40,522 bases of DNA from Caulobacteraceae bacterium (GTDB taxonomy: Bacteria; Pseudomonadota; Alphaproteobacteria; Caulobacterales; Caulobacteraceae): positions 1-40,522 of the forward strand of contig JAIERG010000182.1 in assembly GCA_019747095.1 (NCBI GenBank). Direction: 5' to 3'. The translations under genes were made by a program, and so were the position numbers. Positions 34,622 to 40,522 of this stretch are shown piece after piece (the stretch's first letter is position 1; each line of letters opens with the position of its first letter). The notes under the pieces were generated by a model. That model saw only the letters and a program-made list of their open reading frames with translations, had not been told where the DNA came from and made no database searches.

Positions 34622-35014
34622 TCAGGTCTGGGGAGGCGCGGTGGAGTGCGGTCGGGGCGGACCGCGCGCGGGTGGCGGTGCTGCCTCATGCTGCAGGACC
34701 ACAAGGTCGGCCGGGCGCGTGGTCGGTGTTGCGCCGCGCTGGATCACGGGCGGCCGGGGCAGGTCCGCCGTGAAGGCCAGGACGCAGGCGGCGCACTCGG
34801 CCCCGGCCATCCCCTTGGTTCCGCCATGCTCGCCGTCGACCCCGGTCGCGATGGTCTTGGGACCCTCGGTCGAGCAGATGACGATGGGATGACCCGGTGT
34901 GGAGGCCGCCAGCGCCGCGAACGGCAGCAGGCTCCCGAACACGATCGCAAACGTCGCTGCCAGGAAGGCCAGCGAGCGCCAAGTCGACCAGGTTTCGGCC
35001 TGTGATCGGTTCAC
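34622..35014 (-). CDS. DUF2946-like exported protein of the copper cluster
   Basis: A 130-residue protein with a hydrophobic N-terminal helix (about 12-36, WRSLAFLAATFAIVFGSLLP) and a short periplasmic part containing GHPIVICSTEGPK, a His/Gly-rich stretch (GEHGGTKG) and a CAAC pair (GAECAACVLAF). This His, Cys and CxxC layout is that of DUF2946 proteins, which commonly accompany TonB receptors and PCuAC in copper-linked operons. The Pro/Arg-rich C-terminus looks disordered. The start is a GTG at 35014 with only a poor ribosome site, so the exact start is uncertain. First gene of the leftward cluster; 72 bp separate it from the receptor gene. Confidence 0.75.
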   Translation of the reverse strand: MNRSQAETWSTWRSLAFLAATFAIVFGSLLPFAALAASTPGHPIVICSTEGPKTIATGVDGEHGGTKGMAGAECAACVLAFTADLPRPPVIQRGATPTTRPADLVVLQHEAAPPPARGPPRPHSTAPPQT

Positions 35015-35055
35015 GGGGCGGCGTTAGCGGACGGATCGCAGCTTGGGAAGCGCGG

Positions 35056-35673
35056 CTATTCGCCTGAGCCTTGGCCCTGCGCCGCCTGGCGCGGACTGAA
35101 CTTGGGCGCTGGCGCCAGTCGCAGCACTTCAGCTTGGTAGCGCTCGTCCTCGCCGCGAACGGCAAACGGCAGGGCATCAGCGCAGGCGTTCAGCAGGGCC
35201 TCCAGCCAGGGCTGCTCGGCCTTGTGGAAGTCGCTCAGCACATGAGCGTGAACCAGTTCCGGCCGACCCGGGTGCCCCACGCCCATCCGCCCGCGACGGA
35301 AATCCGGTCCCAGCTGGCTGATCAGGCTGCGCACGCCATTCTGACCAGCCGCGCCTCCCCCCGTCTTCATGCGAAACCGGCCAGGGGCCAGATCGATCTC
35401 GTCGTGGAAGACGATGACCCGGTCGGGCGTGACCTTGTAGAAGCGCGCCGCCTCTCCGACCGCATGGCCGGAATTGTTCATGAATGTCTGGGGCTTCATC
35501 AGGAGGACCTTGGTCCCCTCGACCTCGCCTTCAGCGACCACCGACTGGAACTTCGCGCGCTCAGCCCCGAACCGCCAGCGACGCGCGATCTCGTCTACGG
35601 CCATGAAGCCGATGTTGTGGCGGTTCTTCTCGTACTTGGCACCCGGGTTGCCCAGGCCGGCGATGATCAGCAT
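35056..35673 (-). CDS. pth: Peptidyl-tRNA hydrolase
   Basis: Pth recycles peptidyl-tRNA that drops off the ribosome. The 205 residues begin MLIIAGLGNPGAKYEKNRHN, with the family's conserved N9 and catalytic H19. Other family blocks are LMKPQTFMNNSGHAV, VFHDEIDLAPGRFRMKTGGG and AAGQNGVRSLISQLG. The C-terminal tail (LAPAPKFSPRQAAQGQGSGE) is about 10-15 residues longer than in E. coli. It follows rplY, the common rplY-pth order, but a terminator hairpin stands between the two. Confidence 0.97.
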   Translation of the reverse strand: MLIIAGLGNPGAKYEKNRHNIGFMAVDEIARRWRFGAERAKFQSVVAEGEVEGTKVLLMKPQTFMNNSGHAVGEAARFYKVTPDRVIVFHDEIDLAPGRFRMKTGGGAAGQNGVRSLISQLGPDFRRGRMGVGHPGRPELVHAHVLSDFHKAEQPWLEALLNACADALPFAVRGEDERYQAEVLRLAPAPKFSPRQAAQGQGSGE

Positions 35674-35679
35674 GGCGTC

Positions 35680-35724
35680 AACAGAAATGAAAACGGCCTC
35701 GCCCGTGTCCGGAAGAGGCCGTTT
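35680..35724 (-). terminator. Intrinsic terminator/attenuator between rplY and pth
   Basis: On the minus strand AAACGGCCTC / GAGGCCGTTT forms a 10-bp stem with a 14-nt loop, followed by the T-rich sequence TTCATTTCTGTT. It ends the rplY message 18 nt before the pth ATG. Pth must then depend on read-through or on a promoter hidden in or close to rplY. Confidence 0.75.
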
Positions 35725-35748
35725 CGAAGTGGATCCAGAGGGGAGAGA

Positions 35749-36369
35749 TCAGCCCTCGCTGGCGTCTCCGCCCTCTCCGGCTTCCGCGCCCTCGGCAGAT
35801 TTGCCGGCCGACGAGGACTTGATCGAGGCAATCACGAAGTCGCGGTCGGCGATGGTCGCCTTGACGTCGGCGGGAACCTTGACGTCCGACCAGCGGATGG
35901 TGTCGCCCAGCTTGTGGTTGGCCAGGTCCACGATCAGATCCTCGGGGATGTGGTTCGCAGGGACCATGATCTCGACCGAGTGGCGGACGATCTCGAGCGA
36001 ACCGCCCTCGCGGAAAGCCTTGCACTGGTCTTCGTTGATGAAGTGGACCGGGACCTCGATCTTGATGGTCTGGTCTTCGTCGACGCGCATCAGGTCGAAG
36101 TGCAGCGGACGGTCGGTAACCGGATCGAACTGCACGTCCTTGGCGATGACCGGCTGGGTTTCATTGCCGTACTTCAGGGTCACCAGGTGGCCCAGCAGCT
36201 TGCCGGTGTAGAGGTTCTTCTTGAACTCCTTCTCGCCGACCGAGATCGCGACCGGCGCCTTGCCGCCGCCGTACAGGATGCCCGGGACCGCGCCCGCGCG
36301 ACGAGCGGCGCGCGCGCCGCCGGTGCCGACGCCTTCGCGGACGTCCACGTTCAGAATGATCTCGGCCAT
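35749..36369 (-). CDS. rplY: 50S ribosomal protein L25/general stress protein Ctc
   Basis: L25 binds 5S rRNA in the large subunit. The 206 residues make this the long, two-domain TL5/Ctc form. The N-terminal 5S-binding domain (VDVREGVGTGGARAARRAGA, VPGILYGGGKAPVAISV) runs to about residue 95. The C-terminal domain contains VPVHFINEDQCKAFREGGSL, EIMVPANHIPEDLIVDLA and IRWSDVKVPADVKATI. The C-terminus is acidic and glycine-rich (EGAEAGEGGDASEG), as in alphaproteobacteria. A sigma-70-like promoter lies about 90 bp upstream. Confidence 0.97.
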   Translation of the reverse strand: MAEIILNVDVREGVGTGGARAARRAGAVPGILYGGGKAPVAISVGEKEFKKNLYTGKLLGHLVTLKYGNETQPVIAKDVQFDPVTDRPLHFDLMRVDEDQTIKIEVPVHFINEDQCKAFREGGSLEIVRHSVEIMVPANHIPEDLIVDLANHKLGDTIRWSDVKVPADVKATIADRDFVIASIKSSSAGKSAEGAEAGEGGDASEG

Positions 36370-36454
36370 CTGGCTCGCCTCAATGACAAATGCGCCTGCG
36401 CCGACGGGGCGCGCACAGGCGGGGTCTTGGAACCCTCGAATTCAAGAGCGCGGG

Positions 36455-36483
36455 CTATTACACGCAAGCGCCGCGCGGTGCAA
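36455..36483 (-). promoter_or_regulatory. Sigma-70-type promoter of rplY
   Basis: On the minus strand TTGCAC-N17-TAATAG has ideal spacing and good -35 and -10 hexamers. The start of transcription would be near 36448, leaving a leader of about 80 nt. That leader can form a GC-rich hairpin (CGCCTGTGCGC with GCGCAGGCG, 2-nt bulge) shortly before the ribosome site. Any regulatory role of the hairpin is speculation. Confidence 0.6.
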
Positions 36484-36497
36484 CCGCCAGACCGCGA

Positions 36498-37568
36498 TCA
36501 GTTCGGTCCGGGCTCAGTGGCCTCCAGCGCCGCCGTCGTGGCTTCGGCTGCGATGGGGGTGATCTCCGCGATCATGGTGTCGGGTGCCGGAGCCAGGCTG
36601 CGCGGCGTCACGGCTTCCGTCGTGCAGGTCGCCAGATCGCGCACGATGTGGCGGCCGATGCAGAACATGTCCTCGTAGCTGGGGCGCGAGGCCGCCAGGC
36701 ACTGGAACAGGTTCAGCTTCGACATATCGAGGCAGAATTGCGCGTTTGCCTCGATCGACAGGGCTTCGGTGTTGCCCCGGGCGTCCTCGCCTCCGGCACC
36801 CAGCGCCGCAAGCGCCGCAATGGCGAGAGCATGGACGACTGCCGGCGTGTACGGCCCGGTCGTAGGCGACCCGCTCAGCGACAGGCCCGATCCGCTGTTG
36901 GCGGCTGCGAACAGCCGTGCCGAATCCTCAGCGGAGGGAAGCATCTGCCCCGCCGAGATGGCCTTGATCGAGTCCAGGCGCGTTTCGCGGCTCGCGATCG
37001 GCTGGATGGCCCAGCGGCGACGCGGGTCCCGACGCTCCTGGATGGTGTAGGCATCACCCTCGACCCCTTCGGCGATGGCGGTCAGAGCCGCGACATCCTG
37101 GTTCAATGTGGCCACGATCAGTCCAGCCGCCGCGTCCGCCCCCGGCAGGGTGGCCGCATAGGTGGGATCGCGAGAGATATTCGCGACCAGCTCGGCGCGA
37201 ACGGTCGGGTCCACAGCGAAGGAGCGAACGCCCTGGACGAACTCTGGTGACTGGAGGGCCAGGATGGAGCCATAGGCGATCATGCCTCGCGACAGGGTCG
37301 CCGGATCGTAAGCTGCTCCACGGCGCATGGCAGCCTGGATGGACTCCGCGTCCTGGAACCCGCCCGCGGGGATGGCGCTGACGTCACGGATGAAGGCCAC
37401 GTAGATAGAGGCCGCGTCAGCGATGCCCTGGTTCAGCGCGAGCGGCGGCGGCGGCGGCGGCGGCGGCGGGGCCTCGACGATGACGACCGGCTCCGGTTTG
37501 GAGCAGGAGGACAGCACGGCGGCGACGGCGGCGACAAGGATCAAGCCGCGCGATAAGCCCAGACGCAT
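36498..37568 (-). CDS. Cys-rich lipoprotein of unknown function (tandem paralogue A)
   Basis: A 356-residue lipoprotein. The ATG at 37568, with GGGAAG upstream, gives MRLGLSRGLILVAAVAAVLS and a lipobox ending at the cysteine in LSSC. A proline run of nine follows, encoded by a (CGG)n-like repeat. The mature domain is mainly helical: GGFQDAESIQAAMRRGAAYD, LSRGMIAYGSILALQSPEFV and LPGADAAAGLIVATLNQD. A conserved four-cysteine block lies near residues 285-325 (CLDMSKLNLFQC, then CLAASRPSYEDMFC and CIGRHIVRDLATC). It is clearly paralogous to the next gene. No known domain recognised. Its stop lies about 15 bp from the rplY promoter region; 111 bp separate it from its upstream paralogue. Confidence 0.88.
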   Translation of the reverse strand: MRLGLSRGLILVAAVAAVLSSCSKPEPVVIVEAPPPPPPPPPLALNQGIADAASIYVAFIRDVSAIPAGGFQDAESIQAAMRRGAAYDPATLSRGMIAYGSILALQSPEFVQGVRSFAVDPTVRAELVANISRDPTYAATLPGADAAAGLIVATLNQDVAALTAIAEGVEGDAYTIQERRDPRRRWAIQPIASRETRLDSIKAISAGQMLPSAEDSARLFAAANSGSGLSLSGSPTTGPYTPAVVHALAIAALAALGAGGEDARGNTEALSIEANAQFCLDMSKLNLFQCLAASRPSYEDMFCIGRHIVRDLATCTTEAVTPRSLAPAPDTMIAEITPIAAEATTAALEATEPGPN

Positions 37569-37679
37569 GGAAAGCTTCCCCACAAGATACGGCCCGGGGG
37601 CTCAATGCCGCCTCGGAAGGTGTGGGGAGTTATAGAGCGCTGCCGATGGTTTTCCGACGGTTAATCCCGACGGGCGAGT

Positions 37680-38882
37680 TCAACTCTCCGGCGCCGCGAT
37701 TCCGGAGTTCAGTCGTTGAGTCGTGCTCAGTGACGGCGATGGGGCTGACGAGGGTGTCTGCTCTGGCGAGGCCGTGATCGCGGCCGTTGCCGGCGTGACC
37801 GGAACAGACCGCGGCGCGGGTTGTTCGACGGGTGGGGTCGGGGCGTTGTCTACCCGGCTCTGTCGAGGAGCGCCCACGGTGACCTGACCGGCCGGAAGGG
37901 CAGTTCCCCGGGCGCATTGCGCCAGATCCCGCACGACGTGACGCCCAAGGCAGAACATGTCCTCATAATGGGGTCGTGACGCCGCCAGACACTGGAAAAG
38001 ATTCAGCTTTGAGCTTTCGAAACAATCCAGGCTCTGACGTTCGAACATCAGGGCGTCGGTGTTGGCCCGGGCGTTCTCGCCGGCCCCGTCCAGAAGCGCC
38101 AGTGCCGCCAGCGCCAGCGCATTCTCGACCGACTGCGGATAGGGCGCGCTGCGGCGGCGATCGGTCGCCATGACACCCAATCCAGACCCGGACTGGGCTG
38201 CGGAGCTCAGGCGGGCGGCGTCTTCGGCGGTCGCGAAGCTTGGCCGGCTGAGAGCACGCACAGATGCCAGACGGCTTTCCCTGTCGGCGACATGCACGCG
38301 GGCCCAGCTGGTGCGCCCGTCGGCCTGGATCGCATAGGCGTCGTTCTCGACCGAGTCCGCCGCCTCGCGCAGCTGCCGGATGTCCTGTTCAAGGGTGGCG
38401 ATGATGAGGCCGGCCGCAGCATCGGCGCCCGGCAGGGTTGAGGCCGAGGCCGGGTTGGCCACGATGCGGTCCACCATGGCGTTACGCGTCGTCCGGTCAC
38501 GGGCAAACGTCTGAACCCCTGTAACGAACTCCGGCGACTGCATGGCCAGGATCGCGGCGTATGCGATCAGTCCGCGAGAGACTTGGCGGGCATCGTATGC
38601 AGCACCCCGGCGTAGCGCTTCCTGAATGGCAGCGGGGCTTTCAAAGCCCCCGCGAAGCGTCGCCATATCCCGGGTGTAGGCCAAATAGACGGCGGCTTCC
38701 TGGATCACATTGCTGTTCAGCGAGATTGGCGGCCGGGCCGCCAGAGCGCGCGCCTGGATGGCGGCCAGCTCTGCCTGGGCTTCCGCCCGCAGTTGCTCCT
38801 CGGACGGCCCCGCAGCGCATCCCACCACAAGTGCGATCGCCAGGATTGACACGGTGGCACGCGCGAGGGCGACTGGACGCAT
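37680..38882 (-). CDS. Cys-rich lipoprotein of unknown function (tandem paralogue B)
   Basis: A 400-residue lipoprotein (MRPVALARATVSILAIALVV then GCAAG; lipobox cysteine about residue 22). A short coiled stretch follows (EEQLRAEAQAELAAIQARAL). Its core aligns with paralogue A along nearly the whole length: GGFESPAAIQEALRRGAAYD, VSRGLIAYAAILAMQSPEFV, LPGADAAAGLIIATLEQD and AEDAARLSSAAQSGSGLG. The four-cysteine block is CFESSKLNLFQC, CLAASRPHYEDMFC, CLGRHVVRDLAQC, with the same spacing as in A. The C-terminal 65 residues are Pro/Thr/Ser-rich. Function unknown. The pair probably arose by duplication and looks restricted to Caulobacterales; that last point is inference. Confidence 0.88.
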   Translation of the reverse strand: MRPVALARATVSILAIALVVGCAAGPSEEQLRAEAQAELAAIQARALAARPPISLNSNVIQEAAVYLAYTRDMATLRGGFESPAAIQEALRRGAAYDARQVSRGLIAYAAILAMQSPEFVTGVQTFARDRTTRNAMVDRIVANPASASTLPGADAAAGLIIATLEQDIRQLREAADSVENDAYAIQADGRTSWARVHVADRESRLASVRALSRPSFATAEDAARLSSAAQSGSGLGVMATDRRRSAPYPQSVENALALAALALLDGAGENARANTDALMFERQSLDCFESSKLNLFQCLAASRPHYEDMFCLGRHVVRDLAQCARGTALPAGQVTVGAPRQSRVDNAPTPPVEQPAPRSVPVTPATAAITASPEQTPSSAPSPSLSTTQRLNSGIAAPES

Positions 38883-38966
38883 CAGATGAACTCCCCGTTG
38901 TTCGTTCCGCTCAACAGACGCCGGGTGCCGGGCGGATTTGAGGCGATGATCCGGTGTATAGGCCGC

Positions 38967-39899
38967 TCAGTCGAACAGTTTCGACACAGACTCCTCATTG
39001 GCGATGCGGCGGATGGCCTCGCCGATCAGGGGTGCGACAGGCACCGAACGGATTTTTGCACAGTTCACGACTTCCATTGGCTGCTCGATGGAATCGGTGA
39101 TGACCAGTTCCTTCAGCGGGCCATCCGTGACCCGCTGGACCGCCGGCCCCGACAGGACCCCATGGCTGATATAGGCTGAAACCTGGGTCGCGCCGGCGTC
39201 CATCAAAGCCTTGGCGGCGTTCACCAGGGTGCCGCCTGAATCGACGATGTCGTCGAACAGGATGCATTCGCGTCCCTCAACGTCGCCGATAATGTTCATG
39301 ACCTCGCTCTCGCCCGCCCGAGGGCGTCGTTTGTCGACGATGGCAAGATCGACATTCAGCCGCTCGGCGAGCGAGCGTGCGCGGACCACGCCGCCGACAT
39401 CGGGCGAGACGATCATCAGATTGCCGCGCTGGTAAGTTTCCTTGATGTCCTGGGCCAGCACCGGAGTGGCCACCAGATTATCGGTGGGGATGTCGAAGAA
39501 GCCCTGGATCTGGCCAGCGTGCAGATCCATCGTCAGCACGCGATCCGCTCCGGCCCGGGTAATCATGTTGGCCACCAGCTTGGCCGAGATAGGGGTGCGC
39601 CCGCCCGTCTTCCGGTCCTGCCGGGCATAGCCGAAGTAGGGCATGACCGCCGTGATCCTCCGTGCCGAGGCCCTGACGAGGGCGTCGATACAGATCAGCA
39701 GCTCCATCAGATTGTCGTTGGCCGGATAGCTGGTCGACTGGATGACGAAGACGTCTTCGCCTCGCACGTTCTCCTCGATGACAGCGAACACCTCGTTGTC
39801 GGCGAACCGCTTCACCTGGGCCTTGGTCAACGGCATGTCGAGGTGGTCAGCGATGGCCTGGGACAGGGTCCGGTTCGAGTTGCCTGCGAGCAGCTTCAT
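38967..39899 (-). CDS. prs: Ribose-phosphate pyrophosphokinase
   Basis: PRPP synthase makes phosphoribosyl pyrophosphate for nucleotide, histidine and tryptophan synthesis. The 310 residues begin [20 protein letters not shown]. Typical blocks are [60 protein letters not shown], and the PRPP loop in [20 protein letters not shown]. The flexible catalytic region [20 protein letters not shown] is present. GAAAGGATG precedes the start. Divergent from bamD. Confidence 0.98.
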   Translation of the reverse strand: MKLLAGNSNRTLSQAIADHLDMPLTKAQVKRFADNEVFAVIEENVRGEDVFVIQSTSYPANDNLMELLICIDALVRASARRITAVMPYFGYARQDRKTGGRTPISAKLVANMITRAGADRVLTMDLHAGQIQGFFDIPTDNLVATPVLAQDIKETYQRGNLMIVSPDVGGVVRARSLAERLNVDLAIVDKRRPRAGESEVMNIIGDVEGRECILFDDIVDSGGTLVNAAKALMDAGATQVSAYISHGVLSGPAVQRVTDGPLKELVITDSIEQPMEVVNCAKIRSVPVAPLIGEAIRRIANEESVSKLFD

Positions 39900-40104
39900 C
39901 CGGTCATCCTTTCGCCGTCATCACGCCGCCAATGACGACGGGTCTGTATGGCGCGCTCTTTAGCAGCCGCCGGGTTCGTCGCAAGCCGTCATCGCCGCCT
40001 ATCCGGCGCATGGCGCGCGACAAACGCCGGTGCTAGAGAACGCCGTCTCGATGTCCGGATTATCGTCCCAGGACGGTTCCGGCGGCGCGTGAAGAGGTTT
40101 CGAC

Positions 40105-40522
40105 TTGCCGATCTCCCTGCGGTCTTCGTCCGTCCTGGCTCTGGTGGCCGTCTCCACGCTGACGCTGGCGGCCTGCAATGGCGGGGCCAACCGTCCTCGC
40201 CTCGCCTATGAAGAGCGCCCCGTAGAGCTGCTCTACAACACCGGCTATGAGCGGCTTCAGCGCAGCCGCTGGGCCGACGCCGTCGATTACTTTCAGGAAG
40301 TCGAACGCCAGCATCCGTATTCGGAGTGGTCGCGCCGCGCGATCCTGATGCAGATCTACGCCTACTATCAGAACGGCAACTACGAAGAATCGATCGCTGC
40401 GGCGGATCGCTTCATCCAGCTGTTCCCTGGCAGCCCCTCGGCCGCCTATGCCTTCTACATGCGCGCGACCTGCCACTTCGAACAGATCGTGGACGTGGGC
40501 CGCGACCAGGGTCGGGCCGAAC
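40105..40522 (+). CDS. bamD: Outer-membrane assembly lipoprotein BamD (partial, runs off the right edge)
   Basis: BamD is the essential lipoprotein of the BAM complex that inserts outer-membrane barrels. The frame is absent from the track because it has no stop in the window. The likely start is a TTG at 40105 with AGAGG 7 nt upstream. The signal peptide ends in a lipobox (LAAC, in TLTLAACNGG). The first TPR-like repeats match BamD (YNTGYERLQRSRWADAVDYF, RQHPYSEWSRRAILMQIYAY, NGNYEESIAAADRFIQLFPG, AYAFYMRATCHFEQI). About 139 of some 280 residues are visible. Divergent from prs across about 200 bp; GCTAGAGA in that gap could be a -10 element for bamD. Confidence 0.92.
   Translation, partial: MPISLRSSSVLALVAVSTLTLAACNGGANRPRLAYEERPVELLYNTGYERLQRSRWADAVDYFQEVERQHPYSEWSRRAILMQIYAYYQNGNYEESIAAADRFIQLFPGSPSAAYAFYMRATCHFEQIVDVGRDQGRAE

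Noticed and set aside
35637-35651. TGGCACCCGGGTTGC, a perfect sigma-54-like sequence on the plus strand
   Set aside because: It encodes, on the other strand, the conserved GNPGAKY motif of pth, and no gene starts downstream on the plus strand. Chance match.
35071-36678. 535-aa plus-strand ORF across pth and rplY
   Set aside because: It is the antisense frame of two clear genes on the minus strand; composition is low-complexity and it spans a terminator and a promoter.

Overview
This 40.5 kb window is a high-GC alphaproteobacterial chromosome segment, most likely from the Caulobacteraceae and probably Brevundimonas. The assignment is inferred from gene content and order, Caulobacter-type flagellar regulation (a sigma-54 promoter with an FlbD/ftr-like palindrome), the fliL-fliM-DUF6468-motE order, a split GcvP behind a tandem glycine riboswitch, and DUF6065. 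No phage, IS element, CRISPR array, tRNA or rRNA was seen. Nearly all of the window is ordinary core genome, and most ORF-track entries are GC-rich shadows of real genes.

Layout. 1-4.9 kb is flagellar: flgF-flgG leave leftwards and fliL-fliM-DUF6468 protein-MotE-like protein leave rightwards from one shared control region. 5.0-10.5 kb holds phoH, a gamma-carbonic-anhydrase-like protein, a large secreted M16 protease and ispH. The 300 bp between phoH and the carbonic anhydrase gene is unusually structured and ends in a terminator just before phoH. 10.7-15.0 kb holds a small secreted protein overlapping argS, a NYN-domain putative nuclease and an adenosine/adenine deaminase. 15.0-19.7 kb is the glycine-cleavage operon gcvT-gcvH-gcvPA-gcvPB with its riboswitch. 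19.7-21.4 kb has small membrane proteins (DUF1761-like, a 39-residue ORF, TspO) and trmL. 21.5-24.4 kb is the cytochrome bc1 operon petABC, whose cytochrome c1 reads CSASH where CxxCH is expected. 24.4-28.5 kb has a TMEM175-like protein and two adjacent secreted M28 peptidases. 28.6-30.6 kb has a DUF6065 protein and ychF. 30.7-35.0 kb is a probable copper-handling cluster (DUF2946, TonB-dependent receptor, PepSY membrane protein, PCuAC chaperone). 35.0-40.5 kb has pth, rplY, two adjacent paralogous Cys-rich lipoproteins of unknown function, prs and the start of bamD.

The points most worth a second look are: (1) a predicted multi-helix RNA with a C-rich, anti-Shine-Dalgarno-like tail and a strand-specific intrinsic terminator upstream of phoH; (2) cytochrome c1 with a one-cysteine haem site; (3) the tandem lipoprotein paralogues with a strongly conserved four-cysteine block. 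All structure and promoter calls were made by eye, without folding software or database searches.
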